64,000 bases of DNA from Stomatohabitans albus (lineage in GTDB: Bacteria; Actinomycetota; Nitriliruptoria; Euzebyales; Euzebyaceae). The notes beneath the pieces were generated by a model. The model saw nothing but the letters and a program-made list of their open reading frames with translations. It was not told the origin of the DNA and did not search any database. The DNA lies in contig NZ_JAYKKE010000001.1 of NCBI RefSeq assembly GCF_036336025.1, positions 563,790 through 627,789 of the forward strand, written 5' to 3'. Of the stretch, positions 43,346 through 51,483 are shown in pieces; position 1 is the stretch's first letter, and each line of letters starts with the position of its first letter. The translations under genes were made by a program, and so were the position numbers.

Positions 43346-44797
43346 ATGATCAAGTTTGGTAGTGTCTCACTCTTAGCAGCAGCCTTATTCGCTGGCGGAC
43401 TTAGCACTCCCGCACTCGCTAATACTAGCGACATTGTCCGCCTTATTGAACGTCCTGATGGCACGTTGGCCATTGAGGAAGCTCCCCAAACCTTCTCCTT
43501 AACAAAGGTATTCAGTGGCGACAAGGTCTTGGGGCAACAAACCGAAGAAGTCGCCACCTTCCCAGACCAGATTGACCTTCAAGAACACGACGACGAACAA
43601 GTTACTGAGCCCTCATTTAGCCTGTGGACGAATGATGCCTGGGTCAATGACATGCGGCGTTGGGATCAATGGAATCTTGACTACGTCAAGGCCGAAGATG
43701 CCTGGAAAATCAGCCAAGGTGAGGGTGTAACAGTCGCGGTCCTAGACTCAGGAGTCTATGCCGAACATCCCGACTTTGAAGGTCGCGTGGTTCGTGGGTA
43801 CGTGGCTCCCGGTTCTACACCGGGGGATCAGGACGGCCACGGCACCCATGTTGCAGGGATTATCGCCGCAGGCACAAACAATAAGATAGATATTGCCGGT
43901 TTGGCGCCAAAGGTAACGATTTGGGACGGCAAAATTACGGCTGATAATGCCCATGGCACATCAACGATGATGGCTTCTGGGATTGTGGCCGCTGTTAACG
44001 CCAATGTCGATATCATCAATATCTCGATGACCGCAAAGACCGAAATGCCATTGGTTGAGAGTGCCATCAAGGCAGCGAATGACCGTGGCATCCCTGTCGT
44101 GGTCTCAGCCGGAAACGATGCGGCGAGCGGTTCTCCAAAGCGCTGGCCTGCTGCCTACGATGACTGCTTTACCGTTGGAGCTATCAAGGAAGATGGCAAC
44201 TGGGCTAGTTTCTCTAACACCAATGACTACATTGATGTAACGGCACCGGGCTATTACATTGCCGGGCTCAATCACCAAGGTGGTTTCATGTATATGCATG
44301 GAACGAGTCAGGCGGCGCCAATGGTTTCAGGTACCTTGGCCTTGTTGAAGGCTGCAAATCCTTCTCTCAGCTACACGACCTTGCAAGATACTGTCCGCAA
44401 CACAGCAACTGGCCCACGCAAGACCATTAACGTGCTCAGCGCACTCACTCGTGTCGCACCTCAGCCAACCCCCGTTGCACCAGTTGCACCCGAAATGCCA
44501 GTCAACCAAACCCCGAGCAGCCCTACACCGCAAGCCCCTCCTGTAACTGCCCCGTTGCCAGCACCTGTACCAGCCCCGCATGTTCCAGCACCAGCCCCTC
44601 ATGCACCCCAACCAAGTCCGGTTTATCCGATGCCACAGCCGGCCCCGGTACAGCCTGCTCCTGCTCAGCCAGCTCCAAAGCAACCGGCACCTGTTGAATT
44701 AGCACCGGCTCCGAACGTACCGACTCCGATTCTTCACAAGCCTAACGCTCCAAAACCGATGAATCCGGTTCGCCACTTCACGCGGCCTGAGCGTTAA
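43346..44797 (+). CDS. Secreted subtilisin-family serine protease with Pro-rich tail
   Basis: 483 aa. Signal peptide (about 1-26, cleavage after TPALA), a short propeptide-like region, and an S8 catalytic domain (about 105-375) with Asp134 (AVLDSGV), His165 (GHGTHVAG), oxyanion Asn257 (VSAGND) and Ser321 (HGTSQAAP). The last 100 residues are Pro/Ala-rich (repeated PAP, QPAP) and end without LPxTG or a membrane helix; such a tail resembles the wall-spanning segments of mycosins but lacks their anchor. Probably secreted or loosely wall-associated. Confidence 0.92.
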   Translation: MIKFGSVSLLAAALFAGGLSTPALANTSDIVRLIERPDGTLAIEEAPQTFSLTKVFSGDKVLGQQTEEVATFPDQIDLQEHDDEQVTEPSFSLWTNDAWVNDMRRWDQWNLDYVKAEDAWKISQGEGVTVAVLDSGVYAEHPDFEGRVVRGYVAPGSTPGDQDGHGTHVAGIIAAGTNNKIDIAGLAPKVTIWDGKITADNAHGTSTMMASGIVAAVNANVDIINISMTAKTEMPLVESAIKAANDRGIPVVVSAGNDAASGSPKRWPAAYDDCFTVGAIKEDGNWASFSNTNDYIDVTAPGYYIAGLNHQGGFMYMHGTSQAAPMVSGTLALLKAANPSLSYTTLQDTVRNTATGPRKTINVLSALTRVAPQPTPVAPVAPEMPVNQTPSSPTPQAPPVTAPLPAPVPAPHVPAPAPHAPQPSPVYPMPQPAPVQPAPAQPAPKQPAPVELAPAPNVPTPILHKPNAPKPMNPVRHFTRPER

Positions 44798-44844
44798 CCA
44801 AGGGTCATATCGACCATCATTACAACCAAACATGATCACCCAGG

Positions 44845-44864
44845 ACGCGAGCATATGCTCGCGT
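44845..44864. terminator. Bidirectional terminator
   Basis: Perfect 20-bp palindrome ACGCGAGCAT/ATGCTCGCGT between the convergent subtilase and TetR genes, followed by TCTGTGGTTT. Confidence 0.7.
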
Positions 44865-44896
44865 TCTGTGGTTTAAAGACCTGCTTACATGACTGA

Positions 44897-45514
44897 TTAC
44901 AACGACCCACCCAGATAACGGTCGATTGTCGGGCCGATATCGTGAGCTAATTGATCGATAGGCACGTTGGCGAGAACAGGATTCTTCAAGATGTAGCGAA
45001 CAAAAAAGAGTCCAAGCATTTGTGTTCCGAGCAACGACGCACGATACCGCATCTGCGCTTCTGGCTCCCCGCCCTCAATCATGTGCAGGACTGATTCAAT
45101 AAAGGTCAACATAATGCGTCTTGACTCGTCGTGGGTTCCCACACTTCGGATAAGCGCAAGGAACGCTGGTCCAACGTCACTCTCTTCTATGAAGGTCAAC
45201 GCCGTTTTGATATACCTTGCCCCTTGACCTTCACCAGGAGTACGCACAGCCAAAAGTTGATCGCGTAACCCAAGATCAGCGAAGAGAAAACTCATTGTGG
45301 CAGCAAAGAGGTCAGCTTTCGTACCGAAGTAATAATGCACCAATTTGGTATCTACACCGGCTTGCGCCGCTATGGCTTTGATCGTTGCAGATTGGTACCC
45401 AACCTCTGCAAATACGGCAATTGAAGCATTCAAGATCTCAGCTCTGGCTGTATCACCACCGCCACGAGGACCCCGTCGAGATGGTGTGATTTGTGAATCC
45501 TCTGCCGCACCCAT
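44897..45514 (-). CDS. TetR-family repressor
   Basis: 205 aa from ATG 45514, which follows GGAGGT by 3 bases; longer frames upstream run into the operator region. The helix-turn-helix (about 20-65, ARAEILNASIAVFAEVGYQSATIKAIAAQAGVDTKLVHYYFGTKADLF) is clear; the C-terminal ligand domain resembles TetR_C proteins of the type ending in a short PTIDRYLGG. It diverges from the ABC exporter operon and probably represses both directions through the paired operators at 45547-45597. Confidence 0.9.
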   Translation of the reverse strand: MGAAEDSQITPSRRGPRGGGDTARAEILNASIAVFAEVGYQSATIKAIAAQAGVDTKLVHYYFGTKADLFAATMSFLFADLGLRDQLLAVRTPGEGQGARYIKTALTFIEESDVGPAFLALIRSVGTHDESRRIMLTFIESVLHMIEGGEPEAQMRYRASLLGTQMLGLFFVRYILKNPVLANVPIDQLAHDIGPTIDRYLGGSL

Positions 45515-45546
45515 ATGACCTCCGATCATCATCATAAACGAATTAA

Positions 45547-45564
45547 TTTCACTAAGAGATGAAT
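45547..45564. promoter_or_regulatory. TetR operator candidate 1
   Basis: TTTCACTAAGAGATGAAT, imperfect dyad. Its sequence repeats at 45580-45597 with 33-bp spacing, in the promoter region shared by tetR and the exporter. Confidence 0.6.
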
Positions 45565-45579
45565 TAGGTCTATACTTTA

Positions 45580-45597
45580 TTTCACTACGAAATGAAA
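45580..45597. promoter_or_regulatory. TetR operator candidate 2
   Basis: TTTCACTACGAAATGAAA, dyad with a central CG. It is itself enclosed by a second inverted repeat, AGGTCTATA (45566-45574) and TATAGACCT (45598-45606). Confidence 0.6.
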
Positions 45598-45621
45598 TAT
45601 AGACCTGTGGAGGTGAATGCG

Positions 45622-46929
45622 GTGTATGCAATGGCAATCAAGGAACTTCGAGAACTACTCCGAGACCGACGAACCTTGGCCTTGTTGGTCATCATCCCAA
45701 TCGTCCTACTCATCATTTTTGGGTATGCGGCAAACTTCTCAGTAGACCGCACCTCTATCCTGATCACCGGTCCAGGTAAAACCGATGTTGAAGCGGTGCT
45801 CCGCCAATCAGCTACCGCACAGGACGATTTCAGTGTGCACAGTGCAGCAACATCACTCACCCAGGACGAGATATCAACGGCATTGCAGCACCAGGATTAT
45901 GCCGCGATCGTGGTTGCCCAAAAGCCCGACCATAACGCCCTCCTCTCTACGTACACCCACATCTACATTGATGGCTCAGAACTCTTTAGCGCCCAGTCGG
46001 TGCAGCGGGCATGGATGCGTGTTATCGCTGATGATAACCGAACCCATGTCACTGAAATACGCGCCGACATTGAGGATGCACGCCGTCGCGCAGAAGCCTT
46101 TAAAGGCGATTTGTCCTCTATTCGCACGCAAATTGACACGCTTCGCACCACATTCGATGGACCGCTCACCCCTGAGGTACTTGCCCAGCTGCAACAACAG
46201 CCCAGCCTCCCAACGATTCCCGAGACGCCGGAACTACCAGACACGACGGTCCTATCCATTGACGATGTTGACATTGATCAGCTATCCACCGTGTACTTCA
46301 ATCCCGATTTAAAGACCTCATGGATCATGGTGCCTGGACTAATAGGTGTGGTCATCACCTTTATTGGCGTGATCGTGACGAGCATTGGGCTTGTTCGAGA
46401 ACGTGAAACAGGAACCCTTGAACAACTTGCGGTTATGCCGATTCGGCCAACCGGCATCATTCTCGGCAAAATTGCCCCGTACTTTGCACTCGCACTGGCA
46501 GATGCCAGTGCCATCACGGCCATTGGCGTATCGCTATTTGGGGTTCCATTTACTGGAAGTATCTGGCGCTACGCCATATTCACCGTGCTTTTTGTTGTCG
46601 TTGTACTCGGTGTTGGCATCCTCATTTCATCACTCTCAGAAACCACCGGCCAAGCAATCCAACTAAGCATTATGGTGGTGCTACCCCAAGCCCTCATGTC
46701 AGGTCTTGTTTTCCCCCTTGAATCAATGGGTGAACAGGTGCGTTGGATTGGGTATGTCCTACCACTGACCTGGTTCATCAAAGTATCTCGAGGCATCATG
46801 TTGCGTGATGCAAGCATCGAACAACTCAGTATGTCCTTGGTAATTCTTTTTGGTATGGCCATTGTGCTCTTTGGTGCCGCCACCATTCGTATGCACATGC
46901 TCCTTCGCAAAGGCGGTGCAGTGCGATGA
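45622..46929 (+). CDS. ABC-2 type exporter permease
   Basis: 435 aa from GTG 45622, chosen because GGAGG lies 8 bases upstream; the ATG at 45592 lies inside operator 2. One N-terminal helix (LALLVIIPIVLLIIFGYAANF), a ~200-residue outside domain with a helical hairpin (about 130-190), then five helices at 235-435 with the ABC2 signature (GLVRERETGTLEQLAVMPI). YbhS/YbhR-like layout. Overlaps the ATPase gene by 4 bp. Probably exports a drug or other hydrophobic compound. Confidence 0.88.
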   Translation: MYAMAIKELRELLRDRRTLALLVIIPIVLLIIFGYAANFSVDRTSILITGPGKTDVEAVLRQSATAQDDFSVHSAATSLTQDEISTALQHQDYAAIVVAQKPDHNALLSTYTHIYIDGSELFSAQSVQRAWMRVIADDNRTHVTEIRADIEDARRRAEAFKGDLSSIRTQIDTLRTTFDGPLTPEVLAQLQQQPSLPTIPETPELPDTTVLSIDDVDIDQLSTVYFNPDLKTSWIMVPGLIGVVITFIGVIVTSIGLVRERETGTLEQLAVMPIRPTGIILGKIAPYFALALADASAITAIGVSLFGVPFTGSIWRYAIFTVLFVVVVLGVGILISSLSETTGQAIQLSIMVVLPQALMSGLVFPLESMGEQVRWIGYVLPLTWFIKVSRGIMLRDASIEQLSMSLVILFGMAIVLFGAATIRMHMLLRKGGAVR

Positions 46930-48482
46930 TTAGCCTGTCCAATCTCACCATTACCTATGGGCGTCAAGTCGCACTTGACCATTTTTCGGCAACCTTCGCC
47001 CCGCACACAATCAGTGCCTTGGTTGGGGGTGACGGTGCCGGGAAAACCACTTTGCTTCGTCGGTTAGCAGTGCCAGCCAACCACAAACGCCAGTGTTTAA
47101 CAGGATTGCCCGCCCATCAGATTGGCTACCAGCCAGCCACCTCTGGGGTATGGAATCACCTTTCTGTGGCCGAAAACCTCGCATTCATGGGGCGGGCTTA
47201 TCGGATACCTCGCATCGTTGCGCAAGCACGGACACAAGAACTGCTTCAGATAGCTGACCTTGAAGGCACGGAACAACGCCTAGCCAAGCAGCTTTCAGGA
47301 GGGATGCGCCAAAAACTCGGTGTCATCATGGCCATGCTGCATGAGCCGGCATTACTTCTTCTCGATGAGCCAACAACCGGAGTAGACCAAGAAAGCCGAG
47401 CATCCCTTTGGCGGTTGATCGAAACAGCCAGTGATAACGGGAGCACTGTTATCCTCGCAACAGCGTATATGGATGAAGCCGAGCAGGCCGATCAAGTCTT
47501 CGTCTTAAATGATGGACGTACCCTCGCCAAAGGCACACCTAAAGAGGTTATTGCACAATCACCGGGCACGATTTGGGAAGAACCTATACCTTCACTGGCC
47601 CAACACCGTGAGCAACCAACCCGAGACACGCCCACCCTACCTACCGCAGAAACCTCAGGCAGACAGTGGTCCTGGCAGCGTGGCCATACCCAGTTGTATT
47701 GGTTCAGCTCTTCGGCTCAACCACCCACCAACGAATCATTGCACCGCGCAACCGTAGATCTTGAGCTGGCCACCATCGGGGCACTCTTAGCCGCCGCCCA
47801 CCATACGCCTGATCCACAAGAGACGTGGAATAACAAGCACAGTCATGCACCATTGCATGGACACCTCATTGATGCGCGCCATATCACCCATACCTTTGGA
47901 TCATTTAAAGCCTTAGACAATGTGAGTGTGCAGGTTGATCCTGGCGAGATAGTAGGCCTCATCGGCGGGAACGGCGCGGGCAAAAGTACGCTCATACGCA
48001 TCATATTGGGCTTAACCCAACCCACGAGTGGTACGGTCAACTTACTTGGCGGACCACCAAACCATCAGACTCGTTCAGTTATAGGTTATGTTCCGCAACG
48101 CTTGGGGCTGTATCCCACGCTTTCGGCACGTGAGAACCTGGCCTTTACGACCACGGTATTTCACACACGCATAGATGCCGACCTTCGCAAACAGCTCACC
48201 CCATTTAGAAGCACACCGGTATATCGCCTACCTCTAGGGGCCCAACGCCGATTAGCGGTGATGTGCGCAATGAGCCATCAACCCCGGCTCCTGCTTCTCG
48301 ATGAGCCAACATCAGGGATGGATTCGCTCGCACGCGCTCAGCTATGGAATACCCTGCGAACAGCCGCCCAAGCCGGTGTAGGCATGTTAATTACCACCCA
48401 TTACCGCCAAGAAGCCCGTCAATGTGATCGCCTGATTCGGTTGCACCAGGGTCTTGTGGTGCCGTCCAACGACTCATCGTGA
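46926..48482 (+). CDS. ABC exporter ATPase with two fused nucleotide-binding domains
   Basis: 518-aa YbhF-like double ATPase. Domain 1 (about 1-215): Walker A GGDGAGKTT, signature LSGGMRQKL, Walker B LLLLDEPTTGVD. A ~80-residue linker (Pro/Gln/Trp-rich) follows. Domain 2 (about 300-515): Walker A GGNGAGKST, Walker B LLLLDEPTSGMD, but the signature has decayed to LPLGAQRRL, so one of the two ATP sites is probably non-canonical. It is coupled to one permease gene only, which must form a homodimer if the complex is complete. Confidence 0.9.
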   Translation: MISLSNLTITYGRQVALDHFSATFAPHTISALVGGDGAGKTTLLRRLAVPANHKRQCLTGLPAHQIGYQPATSGVWNHLSVAENLAFMGRAYRIPRIVAQARTQELLQIADLEGTEQRLAKQLSGGMRQKLGVIMAMLHEPALLLLDEPTTGVDQESRASLWRLIETASDNGSTVILATAYMDEAEQADQVFVLNDGRTLAKGTPKEVIAQSPGTIWEEPIPSLAQHREQPTRDTPTLPTAETSGRQWSWQRGHTQLYWFSSSAQPPTNESLHRATVDLELATIGALLAAAHHTPDPQETWNNKHSHAPLHGHLIDARHITHTFGSFKALDNVSVQVDPGEIVGLIGGNGAGKSTLIRIILGLTQPTSGTVNLLGGPPNHQTRSVIGYVPQRLGLYPTLSARENLAFTTTVFHTRIDADLRKQLTPFRSTPVYRLPLGAQRRLAVMCAMSHQPRLLLLDEPTSGMDSLARAQLWNTLRTAAQAGVGMLITTHYRQEARQCDRLIRLHQGLVVPSNDSS

Positions 48483-48642
48483 CAGGTAGTTTCACCTACC
48501 AATCCCCGCAGCAATACTGTAATAACACTAATTTTATCCTATTATTTATAATCAATAGATAATCGTTTGATTATTCCTATTGCTTTGTTCGAGTCTTCCT
48601 GTTATCCTGTACACACGTTCAACATCACGCAAGAAGAGGTGC

Positions 48643-49182
48643 ATGATGGCAGACAGGATTTGGGTCCTCGCCCGTCAAGAGGCCAAGCGCGTCCGCAATT
48701 CCTTTCTCCCAGATGATGAGAAAGGTGCTATTAGCCTGTCAAAACTATGCCGTTACCTGGATATTGATGTGCAATTAGCTGATTTAAAGCCAGGCATCTC
48801 GGGGTTTATTCAAAAAGAACACCCGAATGAGCAGCCCTTCATCGTCTTGAATAAGAATGAACCGGTGTTGCGCCAACGCTTCACCCTTGCCCACGAACTT
48901 GGCCACTACTTCGAACGCAAGATGAATAACGATTTGGAATACACCTTCGTCGATTCGCGCTCGTCTAATGATTACGACCTACATGAGTTTTATGCCGATG
49001 AATTCGCCGGTGAGTTGTTGATGCCTGCCGATCAGATCGAGGAATTACGGGCAAACGGTCGCGATGAGATCTATATGGCCAAGTATTTCAAGGTAACGAT
49101 CCCAGCCATAGAAAAACGGTTAGAGCGCATCCGGCTCGGCGAGGAAGAAGCCGCATCCCGTGCCACAAACACGCCCGCATAG
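48643..49182 (+). CDS. ImmA/IrrE-type zinc metallopeptidase
   Basis: 179 aa from ATG 48643 (AGAAGAGGT just upstream). The core AHELGHYFE (HExxH) with a downstream Glu ligand in EFYADEFAGELLMP is typical of COG2856 proteases such as ImmA, which cleave repressors to switch on mobile elements or stress genes. There is no Xre/HTH domain and none is adjacent. It is preceded by a 160-bp AT-rich gap and is followed after 2 bp by a two-helix membrane protein, suggesting that the two act together. Confidence 0.88.
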   Translation: MMADRIWVLARQEAKRVRNSFLPDDEKGAISLSKLCRYLDIDVQLADLKPGISGFIQKEHPNEQPFIVLNKNEPVLRQRFTLAHELGHYFERKMNNDLEYTFVDSRSSNDYDLHEFYADEFAGELLMPADQIEELRANGRDEIYMAKYFKVTIPAIEKRLERIRLGEEEAASRATNTPA

Positions 49183-49184
49183 GA

Positions 49185-49550
49185 ATGGCCATGGGTGATA
49201 TTAAAGCACTGTATTCTGCGGTACCTGATGAGATCGAAGCCGATCAGAGCCGCCTTGAATTAGCGCATTTGAAGGATACCTTTCAACAGACCACCACATT
49301 CCGGAGTGCCTTATTCAAGCACATTTTGATTCTTGCGTACGGGTGTACCGCAGCGTCAATTGGCATGGTGATCGTGTGGTTTGTGTACTTTCCACCACCA
49401 CCTGCCGCCGTTGGGGTGGCACTCATCACCGGTCTCACCGTTGAGGTCATCGGGCTCATCGCCATCATGGCTCGCTCCCTTTTTCCTAGTGATGGGTTGC
49501 GTTCGACCGTTGGCACAAACCGGCAACCTGAGGTTCCTGACGAACTCTAA
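49185..49550 (+). CDS. Small two-helix membrane protein, partner of the ImmA-like protease
   Basis: 121 aa: a ~40-residue cytoplasmic amphipathic helix (VPDEIEADQSRLELAHLKDTFQ), two membrane helices (about 45-68 and 72-94) joined by a PPPP turn, and a short polar tail. No family recognised. Its start lies 2 bp after the protease stop (ATG 49191 is an alternative). Possibly the membrane anchor, substrate or antagonist of the protease. Confidence 0.65.
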   Translation: MAMGDIKALYSAVPDEIEADQSRLELAHLKDTFQQTTTFRSALFKHILILAYGCTAASIGMVIVWFVYFPPPPAAVGVALITGLTVEVIGLIAIMARSLFPSDGLRSTVGTNRQPEVPDEL

Positions 49551-49595
49551 TGCCCGAACCGTAACCAGACCTATCTGTGGGTCTGGGATATGAAC

Positions 49596-49636
49596 AAACC
49601 CTTGGGCCATATCAACGATGGTCCAAGGGTTTTGTT
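49596..49636. terminator. Bidirectional terminator
   Basis: AAACCCTTGG and CCAAGGGTTT arms with an inner CCAT/ATGG stem, then TTGTTT. It lies between the convergent two-gene ImmA unit and the LLM monooxygenase. Confidence 0.85.
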
Positions 49637-49673
49637 TAGCGTTGAGTACGAACGCGCATGCGCCCGTTAGGGA

Positions 49674-50843
49674 TTAGCGCTGGTCTTCAGCACGCAACCC
49701 CGTCCAGTTGTCACCCGTGTGGAAACGATAGGCCTCGCTCCAGGGCTTCTTGCCTTCCTCAGCCAACTTGGCATCACGTGCAGCTACAAGTGATTCGTGG
49801 GTCGGGGCGTCGGGCACATCAGCCGGACGGTTGTCGTCAAATTCCTTGCGCAGGGCAGGCGCAACAACCGTACCGAGAATCTCAATCTGCTTAATGACCT
49901 TGTCAATGGGTAACCCAGCATGGTCAATCAAGAACATAATGCGCTGCACGTTACCGTAGGCTTCACGCATGGCAGCGTACCGTTCGATAACCTGCTGTGG
50001 TGAACCCACCGTCAGCGGGGTCATCTTTGTGAAGTCCTCCATGGACGGCCCATGGCCGTAGACAGGGGCGTTATCAAAGTATGGACGGAACTCATTAATC
50101 GCATCCTGAGAGTTTTCAGCCATGTACGCCTGGGCACCAATACCCACGATTGCCTGGTCAGCACGGCCTTGGCCATGAGCTTCCCAACGCTGACGGTAGT
50201 AATTAATGAGTTCTGCGGTGTGGCTTTGGCCCCAGAAGATGTTGTTATGGAAGAACCCGTCCCCGTAATAGGCTGCCATATCAGCTGTTTCGGCTGAACG
50301 GATTGAACCATGCCAAACGAAGGGGGCAACGCCATCAAGCGGACGAGGAACTGAGGAGAATTGCTGCAAGGGAGTGCGGAACTGCCCCTTCCAGTCCACA
50401 ACATCCTCGTGCCACAAGCGGTACAAAAGACCATAGTTCTCGGCAGATAATTCAATCCCCTTACGGATATCCTTACCGAACCACGGGTACACGGGTGCTG
50501 TGTTTCCACGTCCGAGCATTAAGTCCACACGCCCACCCGTCAAGTGCTGGAGCATGGAATAGTCTTCAGCGATCTTGACCGGGTCATTTGTTGTGATCAA
50601 GGTTGTGGCCGTGCTCAGCAAGATGTTCTTCGTCTGCGCACCGATCCAAGCCAAGGTCGTGGTAGGCGAGGAGCTAACGAACGGTGGGTTGTGGTGTTCA
50701 CCCAGAGCGAAAGCGTCTAACCCAACTTCTTCAGCCGTTTTTGCTGCGGTAACGATGTTCTTGATGCGCTCGGATTCGGTAGGCACCTTACCTGTTGTCG
50801 GATCCGGGGTAACGTCAGAAACACTAAAAATACCGATATGCAT
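49674..50843 (-). CDS. LLM-class flavin-dependent oxidoreductase
   Basis: 389-aa bacterial-luciferase-like TIM-barrel monooxygenase using reduced flavin. Seen: MHIGIFSVSDV start, AEEVGLDAFALGEHHNPPFVSSSP, STATTLITTNDPVKIAEDYSMLQHLTGGRVDLMLGRGN and SAETADMAAYYGDGFF, all family features. The substrate is unknown. It is 69 bp downstream of a marR gene on the same strand, whose product probably controls it. Confidence 0.92.
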   Translation of the reverse strand: MHIGIFSVSDVTPDPTTGKVPTESERIKNIVTAAKTAEEVGLDAFALGEHHNPPFVSSSPTTTLAWIGAQTKNILLSTATTLITTNDPVKIAEDYSMLQHLTGGRVDLMLGRGNTAPVYPWFGKDIRKGIELSAENYGLLYRLWHEDVVDWKGQFRTPLQQFSSVPRPLDGVAPFVWHGSIRSAETADMAAYYGDGFFHNNIFWGQSHTAELINYYRQRWEAHGQGRADQAIVGIGAQAYMAENSQDAINEFRPYFDNAPVYGHGPSMEDFTKMTPLTVGSPQQVIERYAAMREAYGNVQRIMFLIDHAGLPIDKVIKQIEILGTVVAPALRKEFDDNRPADVPDAPTHESLVAARDAKLAEEGKKPWSEAYRFHTGDNWTGLRAEDQR

Positions 50844-50912
50844 GATTTGTACTCCTCAAAATGAGCTGAACTGTGTAGTTCTAAATGATGGTGATGATGC
50901 TTGAAATAAGCG

Positions 50913-51350
50913 CTACTTCAGGTGATCGGCCAGATGAGACATTCCTAGGCACATGCCCTGGCGGTCTTTCTCACTCAGCGCTTTAAAAAAGGTCTCTTGA
51001 ACAAAGGCAATATGACCAGGGTTGACCTTCTTAAATGCCATTAACCCTTTAGCGGTAAGTGCAATGTGCACCTGGCGGCGATCGTTTTCGTCTGTGGTCT
51101 TTTCCACCCATTCACGTTTTTGCAAACGTGAAACCGAGCGCGACAGTCCCGAGGTTGTAACCAGCACCGTTGCTTTTAAACATGACATCGACATGGTGTG
51201 TTCAGGAGCATTAAAGAGCGTTACGAGTATGTCATAGTCAGACAGACTTAAACCACCCTCAGCTTGCAACTTGGCTTCAGCACTCGCCAAGATGCGTGAC
51301 GCCGTAAAGAGGTAGTCACGCCACATCTGCCAGTCTTGTTGGGTTGCCAT
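50913..51350 (-). CDS. MarR-family transcriptional regulator
   Basis: 145-aa winged-helix regulator: LSDYDILVTLFNAPEHTMSMSCLKATVLVTTSGLSRSVSRLQKREWVEKTTDENDRRQVHIALTAKG shows the DNA-binding domain, wing (DRRQ) included. Usual length. Three copies of an AGTTGC-N4-GCAACT-type site lie in its own upstream region, indicating autoregulation. Probable operon with the LLM oxidoreductase. Confidence 0.92.
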   Translation of the reverse strand: MATQQDWQMWRDYLFTASRILASAEAKLQAEGGLSLSDYDILVTLFNAPEHTMSMSCLKATVLVTTSGLSRSVSRLQKREWVEKTTDENDRRQVHIALTAKGLMAFKKVNPGHIAFVQETFFKALSEKDRQGMCLGMSHLADHLK

Positions 51351-51365
51351 GGGGACATAGTACCC

Positions 51366-51481
51366 CTTTTAGTTGCGTGCGCAACTATTTTTTCAAAATT
51401 ATTTTGCTCAGGCAACTAATAGACATCGATTTGTCGGGAAACTAAGGCACATACACTAATATTTTAGTTGCTCAAGCAATC
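51366..51481. promoter_or_regulatory. Three MarR operator copies
   Basis: Sites AGTTGC-GTGC-GCAACT (51371-51386), TTTTGC-TCAG-GCAACT (51402-51417) and AGTTGC-TCAA-GCAATC (51466-51481), a dyad with a 4-base centre. They span the whole spacer before marR, with the first 20 bp from its ATG, and would block transcription of marR and the LLM gene. Confidence 0.65.
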
Positions 51482-51483
51482 TC

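Noticed and set aside
44470-44790. Pro/Ala-rich repeats of the subtilase tail as a tandem DNA repeat
   Set aside because: Codons and unit lengths vary; it is compositional bias rather than a defined repeat.
45592-45621. ATG 45592 as start of the ABC permease
   Set aside because: It lies within the second TetR operator and has no ribosome site; GTG 45622 follows GGAGG.
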